This document shows, one piece after another, positions 51,386-59,714 of a stretch of DNA of 64,000 nt. The notes beneath the pieces are model-generated. The model was not told the DNA's origin and searched no databases. It was given only the letters and a program-made list of their open reading frames with translations. The stretch comes from Calidithermus roseus (lineage in GTDB: Bacteria; Deinococcota; Deinococci; Deinococcales; Thermaceae): the NCBI RefSeq assembly GCF_003574095.1, contig NZ_QWLA01000009.1, positions 1-64,000 of the forward strand. The letters are read 5' to 3'. The translations under genes were made by a program, and so were the position numbers. The number at the start of each line of letters is the position of its first letter. The first letter of the stretch is position 1.

Positions 51386-51766
51386 ATGCCGTCCACGTCC
51401 ACGCTTGACCGTGCCGCCGCCACCTGTGAGGAGCGGGGCCTCCACCCCGAGGCCCTCGAGCAAGCCCGCCAGGCCGTGCCCGACGAGGCCTGCGTAGAGC
51501 GGGCCAGCGGCCTGCTCAAGGCCGTATCCGACCCCACCCGGCTGCGCATCCTGGCCGCCCTGGCCGCTACCGAGCTGTGCGTGTGCGACCTGGCTGCCCT
51601 CACGGGCATCAGCGAGTCGGCGGTGAGCCATCAGCTCCGCCTGCTGCGGGAGGAGCGGCTGGTGAGCTTCCGCAAGGAAGGGCGTATGGCCTACTACCGC
51701 CTGAGCGACCACCACGTCACCGAGCTGATCCAGAGTGCGCTCGAGCATGCCCGGGAACCCGGCTGA
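51386..51766 (+). CDS. ArsR/SmtB-family metal-sensing repressor
   Basis: A 126-residue winged-helix repressor with [57 protein letters not shown]. It carries a complete alpha-5 site Asp108-x-His110-x10-His121-x2-Glu124, as in SmtB/CzrA zinc sensors, and Cys14, Cys36, Cys65 and Cys67, as in the alpha-3N site of CadC. Metal binding should release it from the operators upstream of the ATPase. It follows zntA by 50 bp and precedes the recombinase. Confidence 0.92.
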   Translation: MPSTSTLDRAAATCEERGLHPEALEQARQAVPDEACVERASGLLKAVSDPTRLRILAALAATELCVCDLAALTGISESAVSHQLRLLREERLVSFRKEGRMAYYRLSDHHVTELIQSALEHAREPG

Positions 51767-51783
51767 ATCGGCCCGGAAATGCC

Positions 51784-51817
51784 CATATTTCCCTTAAGGT
51801 AAATTAAGGGAAATATG
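51784..51817. repeat. 34-bp perfect inverted repeat, 14-6-14, beside the recombinase
   Basis: CATATTTCCCTTAA, a six-base spacer GGTAAA, then the exact inverse complement TTAAGGGAAATATG. The arms end TTAA/TTAA around a 6-bp centre, the layout of Xer/dif recombination sites, and it lies 13 bp before the recombinase ATG. An operator or terminator role is the alternative. Confidence 0.6.
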
Positions 51818-51830
51818 CTATGCTGGAAAA

Positions 51831-52862
51831 ATGGAGCTGGTTTCCCTGGCCAACTGGCACGACCCGGCCAAGCGACGCCTCGAGGCCATCCGGGCGGCCC
51901 ACGAGCGCGATGAGGCGGGGCTGCTCGAGCTGCTCAGGACCTACCTGATCTTGAAGGGCCGCAAGCGGGCCGCGCTGAGCCCCAGGACCCTCGAGACCTA
52001 CGAAGCTGGCGTGCGGGACTTCCTGGCCTGGGCTTGGCCGCCGGATTCGCCCGGTCCAAAGGTGCCGCTTCTCAAGTTGAGCGCCGATGACCTCGACCAT
52101 TACGTAGCTGACTTGCAGACCCACGGCAGCCACCTCGAGCACCGGCCCCTCAAGCCCTCGAGCATCGCCACCTACCTGGCCAGCGTGCGCGCGCTGTACC
52201 GGGCGCTGGAATGGGCCGGCGCCGCCCAGTTGCCCCAGGGTGTGGCGGCGCCTCGAGACCCGACCCCGGCCTACGAGCGACGTCCGGCACTGCCACCGAA
52301 GCTGTACAGGGAGCTGCTGGCCCACCTCGACCCCTCCGAGCCCTCGCTGCAGCGCGACCGTGTGGCGGTCCGGCTGATGGCCGAGGCCGGGTTGCGCATA
52401 AGTGAGGTAGTTCACTTGCTGGTGTCCGATGTCCACCTGCCAGAGCGGCTGCTCGAGGTCAAGCGCGGCAAGGGCTCCAAGCAGCGCACCGTGCCCATCA
52501 GCACCTCGCTGTGCGCCGAGCTCGAGCGCTGGCTCAGAACACGGCTGGCCTACGCGGCAGCCGGCGAGTCGCGGGTGCTGGTCAACATGGGTGGGCGCAA
52601 GGCCCGGGGCCGGGGCATGACGGCCCGGATGCTGCGCGAGGTCATCAACGGGCACTACCGGGCCCTGGGCTTCCCCGAACGCTACCGGGGCGCCCACATG
52701 CTGCGCCACACCGCCGGGACTCGCTTCTACAAGGCCAGCCGCGACCTGCACGCCACGGCAAGGCTTCTGGGGCATACCAACCTCAACACCAGCGCCATCT
52801 ACGCCAAGATGGACCTCGAGGGCCTCTTCGAGGTCGTGGATCGTATCGACGAGGGGGATTGA
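51831..52862 (+). CDS. Tyrosine recombinase (Xer-like)
   Basis: A 343-residue site-specific recombinase. An N-terminal SAM-like core-binding domain (about residues 30-145) is followed by the catalytic domain with Arg189 (AEAGLRISE), Lys214 (KRGKGSKQR), His289/Arg292 (HMLRH), His315 (RLLGHTN) and nucleophile Tyr324 (SAIYAKMD). All catalytic residues are present. It is somewhat longer than XerC/XerD (about 300). No other phage or integron gene is nearby, so chromosome-dimer resolution or a single-recombinase Xer system is more likely than prophage integration. Expression may be controlled by the inverted repeat in front. Confidence 0.9.
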   Translation: MELVSLANWHDPAKRRLEAIRAAHERDEAGLLELLRTYLILKGRKRAALSPRTLETYEAGVRDFLAWAWPPDSPGPKVPLLKLSADDLDHYVADLQTHGSHLEHRPLKPSSIATYLASVRALYRALEWAGAAQLPQGVAAPRDPTPAYERRPALPPKLYRELLAHLDPSEPSLQRDRVAVRLMAEAGLRISEVVHLLVSDVHLPERLLEVKRGKGSKQRTVPISTSLCAELERWLRTRLAYAAAGESRVLVNMGGRKARGRGMTARMLREVINGHYRALGFPERYRGAHMLRHTAGTRFYKASRDLHATARLLGHTNLNTSAIYAKMDLEGLFEVVDRIDEGD

Positions 52863-52869
52863 AGGGTGC

Positions 52870-52895
52870 GCCGCCCGCCGCCGGCGGCGGGCGGC
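52870..52895. terminator. 26-bp perfect GC palindrome between convergent genes
   Basis: GCCGCCCGCCGCC is immediately followed by its exact complement. It lies between the convergent recombinase and malic enzyme genes and probably ends transcription in both directions, though no U tract follows. Confidence 0.55.
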
Positions 52896-52923
52896 AGTAG
52901 GCCACCCTGGCCAGGAGGCTGGA

Positions 52924-54669
52924 TCAACAGCTTTTTGGGGTACCTGGGGATGAAACCCGGAACGGGAGGTACTCAGGCTGCCAGAAGCGCTCGCGCACGT
53001 AGGCCAGCAGCTGGTCTGGGTTCTTGTTCAGCACCCGCTCATCGCGAGCTAGCCCCTCCTGCACGGCCTGCTGGATCACCCGTACTGCCACCTGCTGGCT
53101 GACTTCGCGCAACACCTCCACCGGAGGGTAGATGCGCTGGGGGTGGTGCTGACGGGTGTAGTCGTGCAGGGCCAGCGCCGCCTCCAGCACCATCCCCTCT
53201 GAGACGACCCGGGCCTTGGCCAGCACCGCCGCAAAGCCCAGCCCTGGGAAGATGAAAGCGTTGTTGCCCTGGCCTACCGGGTAGCTCCTCCCCTGCCACT
53301 CCACCGCCGGGAAGGGGCTCCCAGCGGCCACCAGTGCCCGGCCCTCGCTCCAGCGGACCAGGTCCTCGGGCAGGGCCTCGGAGGAGCTGGTGGGGTTGGA
53401 GAGGGGGAAGATGACGGGCTGGGGAGTGTTCTTGAGCATGGCCTGGACCACTGGCTCGCTGAAGGCTTCGGCCTGGCCCGACAGGCCCAGCAGCACGCTG
53501 ACCCTACCCCCCACCACGGTCTCGTAGAGGTTGGGCACGGTGCCGGCCACCGTCCAGCCCTGGAGGTCCTTGGGGTTGTGGGCGAAGCGCCGCTTGTACT
53601 CCTCCATCGGGCGGTTCTTGAGCAGCAGACCCTTGGAGTCGAGCACGTAGAGGCGTGACAGGGCCTCTTTCTCGCTCAGTCCCGCCCGCCGCAGCCCCTC
53701 CAACAGGGCCTGGGCCACTCCGATACCCCCCGCGCCGGCCCCAAAGACCAAGATCCGCTGGTCGTGCAGGCGCTCACCCTTAAGGCGGCAGGCCGAGAGC
53801 ACCCCTGCCAGCGCTACTGCTCCGGTGCCCTGGATGTCGTCGTTGAAGGAGGGCAGCACCTCGCGGTAACGCTCGAGCACCGCAAATGCCGTGTCCTTGC
53901 CGAAGTCCTCCCACTGCATCACCGCGTTGGGGTAGCGCTGCTTGAAGGCGGCCACGAAGCGGTCCATGAAGGCGAAGTACTCCTCGCCCGCCAGCCGCCG
54001 GTGGTGCACCCCCAGGTACAGTGGGTCGGCCAGCAGTTCCTCGCGGTCAGTGCCCACGTCCAGCAGGACCGGGAGCACCTTGTCTGGCCCCAGCCCCCCG
54101 GCGGCGGTGTAGAGGTTGAGCTTGCCAATGGGGATGGCCAGACCGCCCACACCCTGGTCTCCGATGCCCAGGATGGCCGAGGAGTCGGTGGCCACCGCCA
54201 GGCGCACATCGTTGAGCGGGAGGTGCTGCAGGGCTTGCTGTACCTGCGCGATGTTGGCCGTCGAGGCCGTGAACCCTCGAGGGTAGCGGTAGGTGCGGGA
54301 GAACTGCCTCACCGCCTCCCCTACCGTAGGGGTGTAGAGGATGGGCAACATCTCCGCCAGGTGCTCGGTGACCAGGGCGTAGAACAGCACCTCGTTGCGG
54401 TCTTGCAACTCGCGCAGGAAGAGGTGCTTCTCCAGGTCGCTCGCGATCAGCCGGTAGCGACGGTAGTTGCGTTCCTTCTGCTCCTCCAGGGTGGTGACAT
54501 GGGGCGGCAGCAGGCCCTCCAGGCCCAGCATCCAGCGCTCCTCGCGGGTGAAGGCGGTGCCCTTGTTGAGCAGGGGCAGACCCAGCAGCACAGCCCCGCT
54601 GACGGCGGGCTCGAGGTAGCGCTGCCCCTGCGCGTCACGGCACACGTCGTAGTAATGGCTGACCTTCAT
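52924..54669 (-). CDS. NAD-dependent malic enzyme
   Basis: A 581-residue SfcA/MaeA-type malic enzyme that decarboxylates malate to pyruvate with NAD(P). Key blocks are [25 protein letters not shown] (Tyr catalytic region), [40 protein letters not shown] and [17 protein letters not shown] (metal-binding Asp/Glu), and the dinucleotide loop [16 protein letters not shown]. It is divergent from the ArsR/hydrogenase-4-like operon and shares its 69-bp control region, so co-regulation is possible. Confidence 0.94.
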   Translation of the reverse strand: MKVSHYYDVCRDAQGQRYLEPAVSGAVLLGLPLLNKGTAFTREERWMLGLEGLLPPHVTTLEEQKERNYRRYRLIASDLEKHLFLRELQDRNEVLFYALVTEHLAEMLPILYTPTVGEAVRQFSRTYRYPRGFTASTANIAQVQQALQHLPLNDVRLAVATDSSAILGIGDQGVGGLAIPIGKLNLYTAAGGLGPDKVLPVLLDVGTDREELLADPLYLGVHHRRLAGEEYFAFMDRFVAAFKQRYPNAVMQWEDFGKDTAFAVLERYREVLPSFNDDIQGTGAVALAGVLSACRLKGERLHDQRILVFGAGAGGIGVAQALLEGLRRAGLSEKEALSRLYVLDSKGLLLKNRPMEEYKRRFAHNPKDLQGWTVAGTVPNLYETVVGGRVSVLLGLSGQAEAFSEPVVQAMLKNTPQPVIFPLSNPTSSSEALPEDLVRWSEGRALVAAGSPFPAVEWQGRSYPVGQGNNAFIFPGLGFAAVLAKARVVSEGMVLEAALALHDYTRQHHPQRIYPPVEVLREVSQQVAVRVIQQAVQEGLARDERVLNKNPDQLLAYVRERFWQPEYLPFRVSSPGTPKSC

Positions 54670-54698
54670 GACCTCCCGAGTCTACTCCCAAACATTCA

Positions 54699-54730
54699 TA
54701 TATTGCAATATACCATCCAATGCATATAAT
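54699..54730 (+). promoter_or_regulatory. Promoter and palindromic operator of the ArsR/hyf-like operon
   Basis: TTGCAA (54703-54708), 16 bp, TATAAT (54725-54730), eight nucleotides before the ATG (leaderless). The -35 is inside a perfect 14-bp palindrome TATATTGCAATATA (54699-54712), a likely binding site for the encoded ArsR. It is also in front of the divergent malic enzyme. Confidence 0.7.
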
Positions 54731-54738
54731 CGGGGTGT

Positions 54739-55077
54739 ATGGAGTCCGCCCTACACCGCTTCAAGGCCGAGTTCTTCAAAGCCCTGGGCCACCCCGTGCG
54801 CCTAGCCATCCTCGACGCACTGCGAGAGGGAGAGAAGAGCGTGGGTCGGCTGGCCGAGGAACTGGGCCTCGAGCAGCCCAGCGTCTCACAGCAGCTCGGC
54901 ATCCTGCGCCAGCGCGGCTTCGTGGAGGCCCGCAAGGAGGGCACCAGCGTCCACTACCGCGCCGCCGACCCCGACGTGTACACCTTCCTCGATCTAGGAA
55001 GGGCGATCTTCGAGCGCCAGCTGAAAACTCAAAGTGACCTTCTGTCCGAGCTTCAGGAGACCTCATCCCCGTCATGA
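54739..55077 (+). CDS. ArsR-family transcriptional regulator without cysteines
   Basis: A 112-residue winged-helix repressor: RFKAEFFKALGHPVRLAILDALREGEKSVGRLAEELGLEQPSVSQQLGILRQRGFVEARKEGTSVHYR. There is no Cys and no SmtB-type metal set, so it probably senses something other than metal through its C-terminal helix or is redox-independent. First gene of the operon and coupled to hyfB-like by an ATGA overlap, hence likely an autoregulator of the membrane complex and perhaps of the divergent malic enzyme. Confidence 0.9.
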   Translation: MESALHRFKAEFFKALGHPVRLAILDALREGEKSVGRLAEELGLEQPSVSQQLGILRQRGFVEARKEGTSVHYRAADPDVYTFLDLGRAIFERQLKTQSDLLSELQETSSPS

Positions 55078-56858
55078 ATCCTTTAATCGAGACTGCCTTG
55101 ATCCTTCTGGGGCTTCAGAGCCTTCTGGCCCTGCTGCGCCCCCCTGCCATCGGATTCCTGCCGCTGAGCCTGGGAGGCAGCGGGCTGCTGCTTTTGCTAG
55201 CGGGCCTTGGGGCCTGGCTTACCGGCACCTGGGGCACCCCTCTAGACGCCAGTGCAGGTTTCTATGTGGCTTTGCTGGGGGCTTTGTACCTGGGGGTGGG
55301 GCCCTATCTGCGGGAGTACCTGGTCCACCACGAACCCCACCGCGCCCGCCTCGAGGCCTTCCTCCTCCCCCTCTTCGCCGCAGCCATGGTGGGGGTCCTC
55401 CTCTCCCCGCCGGGCTATACCTTTCTCTTCCTCTGGGAGGGAATGGCCCTGCTGGGTTACCTCCTCATCGCCCTGGAAGGCCCCAACGGGCTGGTGGGCA
55501 GCCGGGCCTTCTTCCTGGCTAGCCGCCTCTCGGGGGCCGGGCTGTTTTTGGCCTTGATCCTCCTGGTCCGCAAAGAGCCGCTGGTGGGAGGGCTCGGGCA
55601 CCTGGTCTGGGCCGGGCTCGTGCTGGGCTTCGGAACCAAGGCAGCACTGTTTCCCCTGCACGCCTGGCTGCCCAAGGCCCACCCGGTGGCTATGAGCCCG
55701 CTCTCGGCCCTGCTCTCGGGGGGTATGGTCAAGCTGGGGCTCTACGGCCTTTACCGCGCCCAGGATTGGGTGGGCTCGCCCCCACAGTGGGTGGGCTGGC
55801 TCCTGGTGGGGCTGGGCCTGACAGGGGCGGTCTACGCGCTGGCCCGCGGCCTGGCCGAGGAGGATTACAAGGGGGTGCTGGCCTACTCCAGCGTGGAGAA
55901 CCTCAACCTGCTCCTGGCGGCCTTGGGGGCGTACTTTCTGCTGCCAAACCCCCTCTTCCTGCTGGCCTTTTTCTTCCACCAGGCGGCCCACGCCCTCTTC
56001 AAGGGGTTGCTGTTTCTGGGTTCAGGGACACTTCCCGTGCGCGAACTCTCCCGTTTAGGCGGCCTGCACCGGCTTCTACCGCGCACTGCGACCTGGAGTT
56101 TCCTGGCTGCGCTGACTGCGGCCGGCCTGCCTCCCCTGGCGGGCTTTCTCTTCGAGTGGTACTTGTACCAGGGCTTCCTGGCGGCCCCCCAAGGCACCGG
56201 GGCGCACTCCCTCCTGGTGCTGGGGGTCGGGGCGGTGGCCCTGGTGGGGGCGCTCGGGGCGGTGTCCTACGTGCGCCTCTTCGGCCTGACCTTTCTGGGT
56301 CAGCCGCGGAGTCCCCAGGCAGGGGATGCCCACGAGATGGGCATCTTCGGGCAACTCGGCATGGGGGTTCTGGCCGGGTTGCTGCTCGGCCTCTCCCTCT
56401 TCCCCGCAGCTCTTCTGAGGCCACTCGAGCCCCCTCTATACCCAGTGCTGCCCCTGTTCCTGGCGCTCGTGGGCCTGGGGGGCGGGCTGGTCTACCTGCT
56501 GAGCCGAAAGCCCCAGCGGGCCTACGACACCTGGGACTGCGGCTTCAACCAGCCGGGCCTGATGGGCTCCGCCCTCACCCCCGAGATGCAGCCCCACGCC
56601 CTGGGCTACAGTGAGCAACTCCTGCGGCTCTTCCCCTTCGTCGAGCTCGAGGCCCACCTCTCCCGGGAGGGGATGCTGAGTCCCCCTAGGGTGCGCCTCG
56701 AGGTCAGCGACTGGCTCTTGGCCCTCGAGGCCCGCCTGGCTCGGGGCTACACCGCCTTCGCCCACAGGGTGCAGCACCTGCAGTCCGGCAGCCTGCACCT
56801 CTATCTGCTGTTGCAATTCCTGGCCCTGCTCTTCGTTTTGGGGGTGGTCTGGCGATGA
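55074..56858 (+). CDS. Hydrogenase-4 subunit B-like antiporter subunit (HyfB/NuoL family)
   Basis: A 594-residue multi-helix (about 16) proton-channel subunit of the NuoL/HyfB/Mrp family. FLFLWEGMALLGYLLI, HAWLPKAHPVAMSPLSALLSGGMVKLGLYG, EEDYKGVLAYSSVENLNLLLAALG and FFFHQAAHALFKGLLFLGSG carry the Lys, His and Glu of the antiporter core. The C-terminal 120 residues (KPQRAYDTWDCGFNQPGLMGSALTPEMQPHALGYSE) are typical of HyfB. It is the first structural gene of the complex. Confidence 0.92.
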   Translation: MNPLIETALILLGLQSLLALLRPPAIGFLPLSLGGSGLLLLLAGLGAWLTGTWGTPLDASAGFYVALLGALYLGVGPYLREYLVHHEPHRARLEAFLLPLFAAAMVGVLLSPPGYTFLFLWEGMALLGYLLIALEGPNGLVGSRAFFLASRLSGAGLFLALILLVRKEPLVGGLGHLVWAGLVLGFGTKAALFPLHAWLPKAHPVAMSPLSALLSGGMVKLGLYGLYRAQDWVGSPPQWVGWLLVGLGLTGAVYALARGLAEEDYKGVLAYSSVENLNLLLAALGAYFLLPNPLFLLAFFFHQAAHALFKGLLFLGSGTLPVRELSRLGGLHRLLPRTATWSFLAALTAAGLPPLAGFLFEWYLYQGFLAAPQGTGAHSLLVLGVGAVALVGALGAVSYVRLFGLTFLGQPRSPQAGDAHEMGIFGQLGMGVLAGLLLGLSLFPAALLRPLEPPLYPVLPLFLALVGLGGGLVYLLSRKPQRAYDTWDCGFNQPGLMGSALTPEMQPHALGYSEQLLRLFPFVELEAHLSREGMLSPPRVRLEVSDWLLALEARLARGYTAFAHRVQHLQSGSLHLYLLLQFLALLFVLGVVWR

Positions 56859-57712
56859 GCGCCCTCCTGCTTCTCCTGCTGGCCCCGCTCTTCACCGGCA
56901 GCCTCAAGTGGCTCAAGGCCAGGCTGCAAAACCGCCGGGGCCCGGATCCCTTCTACGACTACAAGAACCTCTTCAAGCTCTGGCGCAAGGCCTGGATTCG
57001 GCCCCAAGGGAGCAGTCCCCTCTTCCTGCTCGCGCCTGTGGCGAGCCTGCTCGGGGTGGGGCTCGCTGCAGCCTTCCTGCCCGTGCTGCCGGGGGTTTCC
57101 TTCGCCGGGGACTTCCTGGTGCTGGTCTACCTACTGAACCTAGGCCGCTTCTTCCAGGTCCTGGCCGCGCTGGACACCGGCAGCGCCTTCGGAGGTCAGG
57201 GCAGCTATCGGGAGAGCCTGGTGTCGGTGCTGGCCGAGCCAGGCACCGTGCTGGCCTTGGGGGCGGCGGGGTTGGCTTCGGGAAGCCTCTCGCTGGCCGC
57301 CTTCACCCCCCTCTCCCAGGAAAACGCCCTGGTCTACACCCTGGCGCTGGTCGCGCTGTCCCTGGCCCTGCTGGCCGAGGGGGCCCGCCTGCCGGTGGAC
57401 GACCCCACCACCCACCTCGAGCTCACTATGATCCACGAAGCCCAGCTGCTCGATCACTCCGGACCTCTGCTCGCCCTCTACGAACTCTCGGCGGGGATGA
57501 AGCTCCTGGTATATGCCGGCCTCATCGCCCTTCTCCTGCCCTTTGGGCCGCTGTCCTTCCCCGCGGTGCTCCTCCTGGCCTGGCTGGCGCTGGGCTACCT
57601 GGAGACCTATGGGGTCAGGCTGCGCTACTTAAGGCTTCCCGACCTGATGAGCTACAACACGCTGAGCGGCATCCTGGCCGTACTGGGGGTGGTGTTACGC
57701 TTTCGGATCTAG
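56855..57712 (+). CDS. Hydrogenase-4 subunit C-like membrane anchor (HyfC/NuoH family)
   Basis: A 285-residue, eight-helix NuoH/HyfC-type subunit that links the hydrophilic arm to the membrane arm. LKARLQNRRGPDPFYDYKNLFKLWRK and EGARLPVDDPTTHLELTMIHEAQLLDHSG are the quinone-site/interface motifs. The start overlaps the hyfB-like stop (ATGA). Intact by sequence; the conserved charged interface suggests it still docks the hydrophilic subunits. Confidence 0.92.
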   Translation: MSALLLLLLAPLFTGSLKWLKARLQNRRGPDPFYDYKNLFKLWRKAWIRPQGSSPLFLLAPVASLLGVGLAAAFLPVLPGVSFAGDFLVLVYLLNLGRFFQVLAALDTGSAFGGQGSYRESLVSVLAEPGTVLALGAAGLASGSLSLAAFTPLSQENALVYTLALVALSLALLAEGARLPVDDPTTHLELTMIHEAQLLDHSGPLLALYELSAGMKLLVYAGLIALLLPFGPLSFPAVLLLAWLALGYLETYGVRLRYLRLPDLMSYNTLSGILAVLGVVLRFRI

Positions 57713-57753
57713 CCTCTAGCCTGGCGCTGGCCGTCCTGGCCGCAGGATTCTTG

Positions 57754-58335
57754 ATGGTGGGCCGCAAGAGCCTCGACGCGCTGATCCGGCTCTACGCCCT
57801 GCAGAATGTGCTCCTGGCGCTCCTGGCCTTCGTGCTGGCCGAGGGGGAGCGGCACTTCGTGCTGGCCGGGCTGGCCCTGCTATTGCTCAAGGGGGTGCTC
57901 ATCCCCCGCTACCTCTTCTGGCTGCTGGAGCGCCTGGGGGTCAGTCACGAGGTGGAATCCTATCTCTCCATTCCCCTATCCCTGCTCCTGGGCGGGGTAT
58001 TGGTGGGGGTGGGTTTTCATGTGGGGAGCAGCTTCGTCCTGGAAGGGGCTCGGCTGCCCGAGGCCGTGCCGGTGGCACTGGGCCTGATCTTGCTGGGAAT
58101 GCTCTCCATGGTGAGCCGCAAAAAGGCGATCACCCAGGTGCTGGGCTTTCTGGCCCTGGAGAACGGGGTCTTCCTGCTGGCTCTGGCCGAGACCCACGGC
58201 CTGCCGCTCTTCATCGAGCTGGGAGTAGCCCTCGACGCCTTCGCCGCCGTCGTGCTGGCCGGGGTGCTGATCTTTCGCATCCGGACCACTTTCAACCACA
58301 TTGATACCGCGCGGATGCGCGACCTAAAGGGATGA
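57754..58335 (+). CDS. Hydrogenase-4 subunit E-like (HyfE/NuoK-like), start uncertain
   Basis: A 193-residue protein from the ATG at 57754 (AGGA site six nucleotides upstream), with about six helices: MVGRKSLDALIRLYALQNVLLALLAFVLAEGERHFVLAGLALLLLKGVLIPRYLFWLLERLGV and so on to DTARMRDLKG. In phase upstream, LASSLALAVLAAGFL could complete a first helix, but no ATG, GTG or TTG precedes it except a TTG one codon earlier, so a CTG or other unusual start remains possible. It lies between HyfC-like and HyfF-like genes, as in hyf operons. Confidence 0.75.
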   Translation: MVGRKSLDALIRLYALQNVLLALLAFVLAEGERHFVLAGLALLLLKGVLIPRYLFWLLERLGVSHEVESYLSIPLSLLLGGVLVGVGFHVGSSFVLEGARLPEAVPVALGLILLGMLSMVSRKKAITQVLGFLALENGVFLLALAETHGLPLFIELGVALDAFAAVVLAGVLIFRIRTTFNHIDTARMRDLKG

Positions 58336-59714
58336 CCATGCTCTACCTGCTGTTGCTGCTTCCCCTCCTGCCCGCCCTCCACGCCCTGCGCGAACATGAG
58401 GCCGGACGTCTGGCCTCCAGCACTGCCGCCGGAGCCCTGCTGTCCTTGGGGCTCTCGCTCCTGGCCCAAAACCAGGCCGCAGGACCCCTGCGGCTCGACG
58501 GGGTGGGGCTGTTCTATCTGCTGCTCACCGATCTGCTCTTCGCGCTGGTGGCTCTGTACGCCCGGGCCTACTTCCAGGCGGGAAAGGACCGTGAATCCTG
58601 GCGTTTCTATGCGGCGGGGAACCTCTTTCTCTTTGCGATGCACGGAGCCTACTTGGCTCACAACCTGGGCCTGCTGTGGATCTTCGTGGAGGGCAGCACC
58701 CTAGCCTCCGCCTTGCTGGTCTATCACAAAGGGGGGGCTCGGGCCCTCGAGGCCACCTGGAAGTACCTGATGCTCGGCAGCGTGGGCATCGCCCTGGGGC
58801 TCATCGGGGTGATCCTGGTCTACGCCCTCCTGGGCGGGGCTACCCTGGATTGGCAGGAGGCCCGGGCGCTGGTCCGGGGAGCCGACCCGGCCCAGCTGAA
58901 GCTGGCCTTCGCCTTTCTGCTGGTGGGCTTTGGCACCAAGGTGGGCCTGTTCCCTCTGCACGCCTGGCTGCCCGACGCCCACTCCGAGGCCCCGAGCCCC
59001 GCCTCGGCCCTGCTCTCGGGGACGCTCCTCAACGTGGCCTTCTATGCCCTCCTGCGCTACGCCGCCCTCTTGGGCAGCGCAGGGCTGTTCGATTTTGCCG
59101 CGGGACTCTTGCAGGGCTTCGGGCTGGCTTCGCTCCTGGCCGCGGGCCTCTTCCTCTTTGTCCAGAGGGATTACAAGCGCCTGCTGGCCTACTCCAGCAT
59201 GGAGCACATGGGGCTGGCGGTCTACGGCCTGGGCCTGGGGGTTCCCTGGCTGGCCATGCTGCACACCCTGTTCCACTCCCTGGCCAAGACCGCCGCCTTC
59301 CTCTCGGCAGGCAACCTGCTCCTGACCTACCAGAGCAAGCTCATCGCCCGGGTGGGAGCAGTGCACCAGGTCTGGCCGGCCACCGCCGGCCTCCTGGTCC
59401 TCTCCCTGCTGACCCTGGCCGGCCTGCCCCCCTTCGGGCTCTTCTACACTGAGTTCCAGGCCCTCCTCCGCTCGAGTCCTCTGCTGATGGGGCTCTACCT
59501 GCTGGGGCTGCTGGGGGCTTTCGCCGGGCTGCTGTGGCCCCTCTCCCGCATGGTCTTCGGCGAGGGGCATGGGGTGGGCCTCGGGGCGCCGCCTCGCGCC
59601 CGGACGTTGGTGGTGGTGCCCGCCGTGCTGGTGGTGCTGGCCCTGGTCCTGGGCCTCTTCCCCCCGGTAGGGGTGGTGGAGCGTTTGGCGGAGGTGCTCT
59701 CGTGGAAACTCTGA
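58332..59714 (+). CDS. Hydrogenase-4 subunit F-like antiporter subunit (HyfF/NuoN family)
   Basis: A 460-residue, about 14-helix antiporter-like subunit. LLWIFVEGSTLASALLVYHKGGARALEATWKYLMLGSVGIALGLIG, HAWLPDAHSEAPSPASALLSGTLLNVAFYALLRY and RDYKRLLAYSSMEHMGLAVYGLGLG retain the channel residues. Together with the HyfB-like subunit it would give two ion-translocating channels. The start overlaps the previous stop codon (ATGA). Confidence 0.92.
   Translation: MTMLYLLLLLPLLPALHALREHEAGRLASSTAAGALLSLGLSLLAQNQAAGPLRLDGVGLFYLLLTDLLFALVALYARAYFQAGKDRESWRFYAAGNLFLFAMHGAYLAHNLGLLWIFVEGSTLASALLVYHKGGARALEATWKYLMLGSVGIALGLIGVILVYALLGGATLDWQEARALVRGADPAQLKLAFAFLLVGFGTKVGLFPLHAWLPDAHSEAPSPASALLSGTLLNVAFYALLRYAALLGSAGLFDFAAGLLQGFGLASLLAAGLFLFVQRDYKRLLAYSSMEHMGLAVYGLGLGVPWLAMLHTLFHSLAKTAAFLSAGNLLLTYQSKLIARVGAVHQVWPATAGLLVLSLLTLAGLPPFGLFYTEFQALLRSSPLLMGLYLLGLLGAFAGLLWPLSRMVFGEGHGVGLGAPPRARTLVVVPAVLVVLALVLGLFPPVGVVERLAEVLSWKL

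Noticed and set aside
56908-57753. In-frame extension of the HyfE-like gene through hyfC
   Set aside because: The extension is Gly/Pro/Arg-rich nonsense and overlaps the clearly coding HyfC-like gene in another frame.
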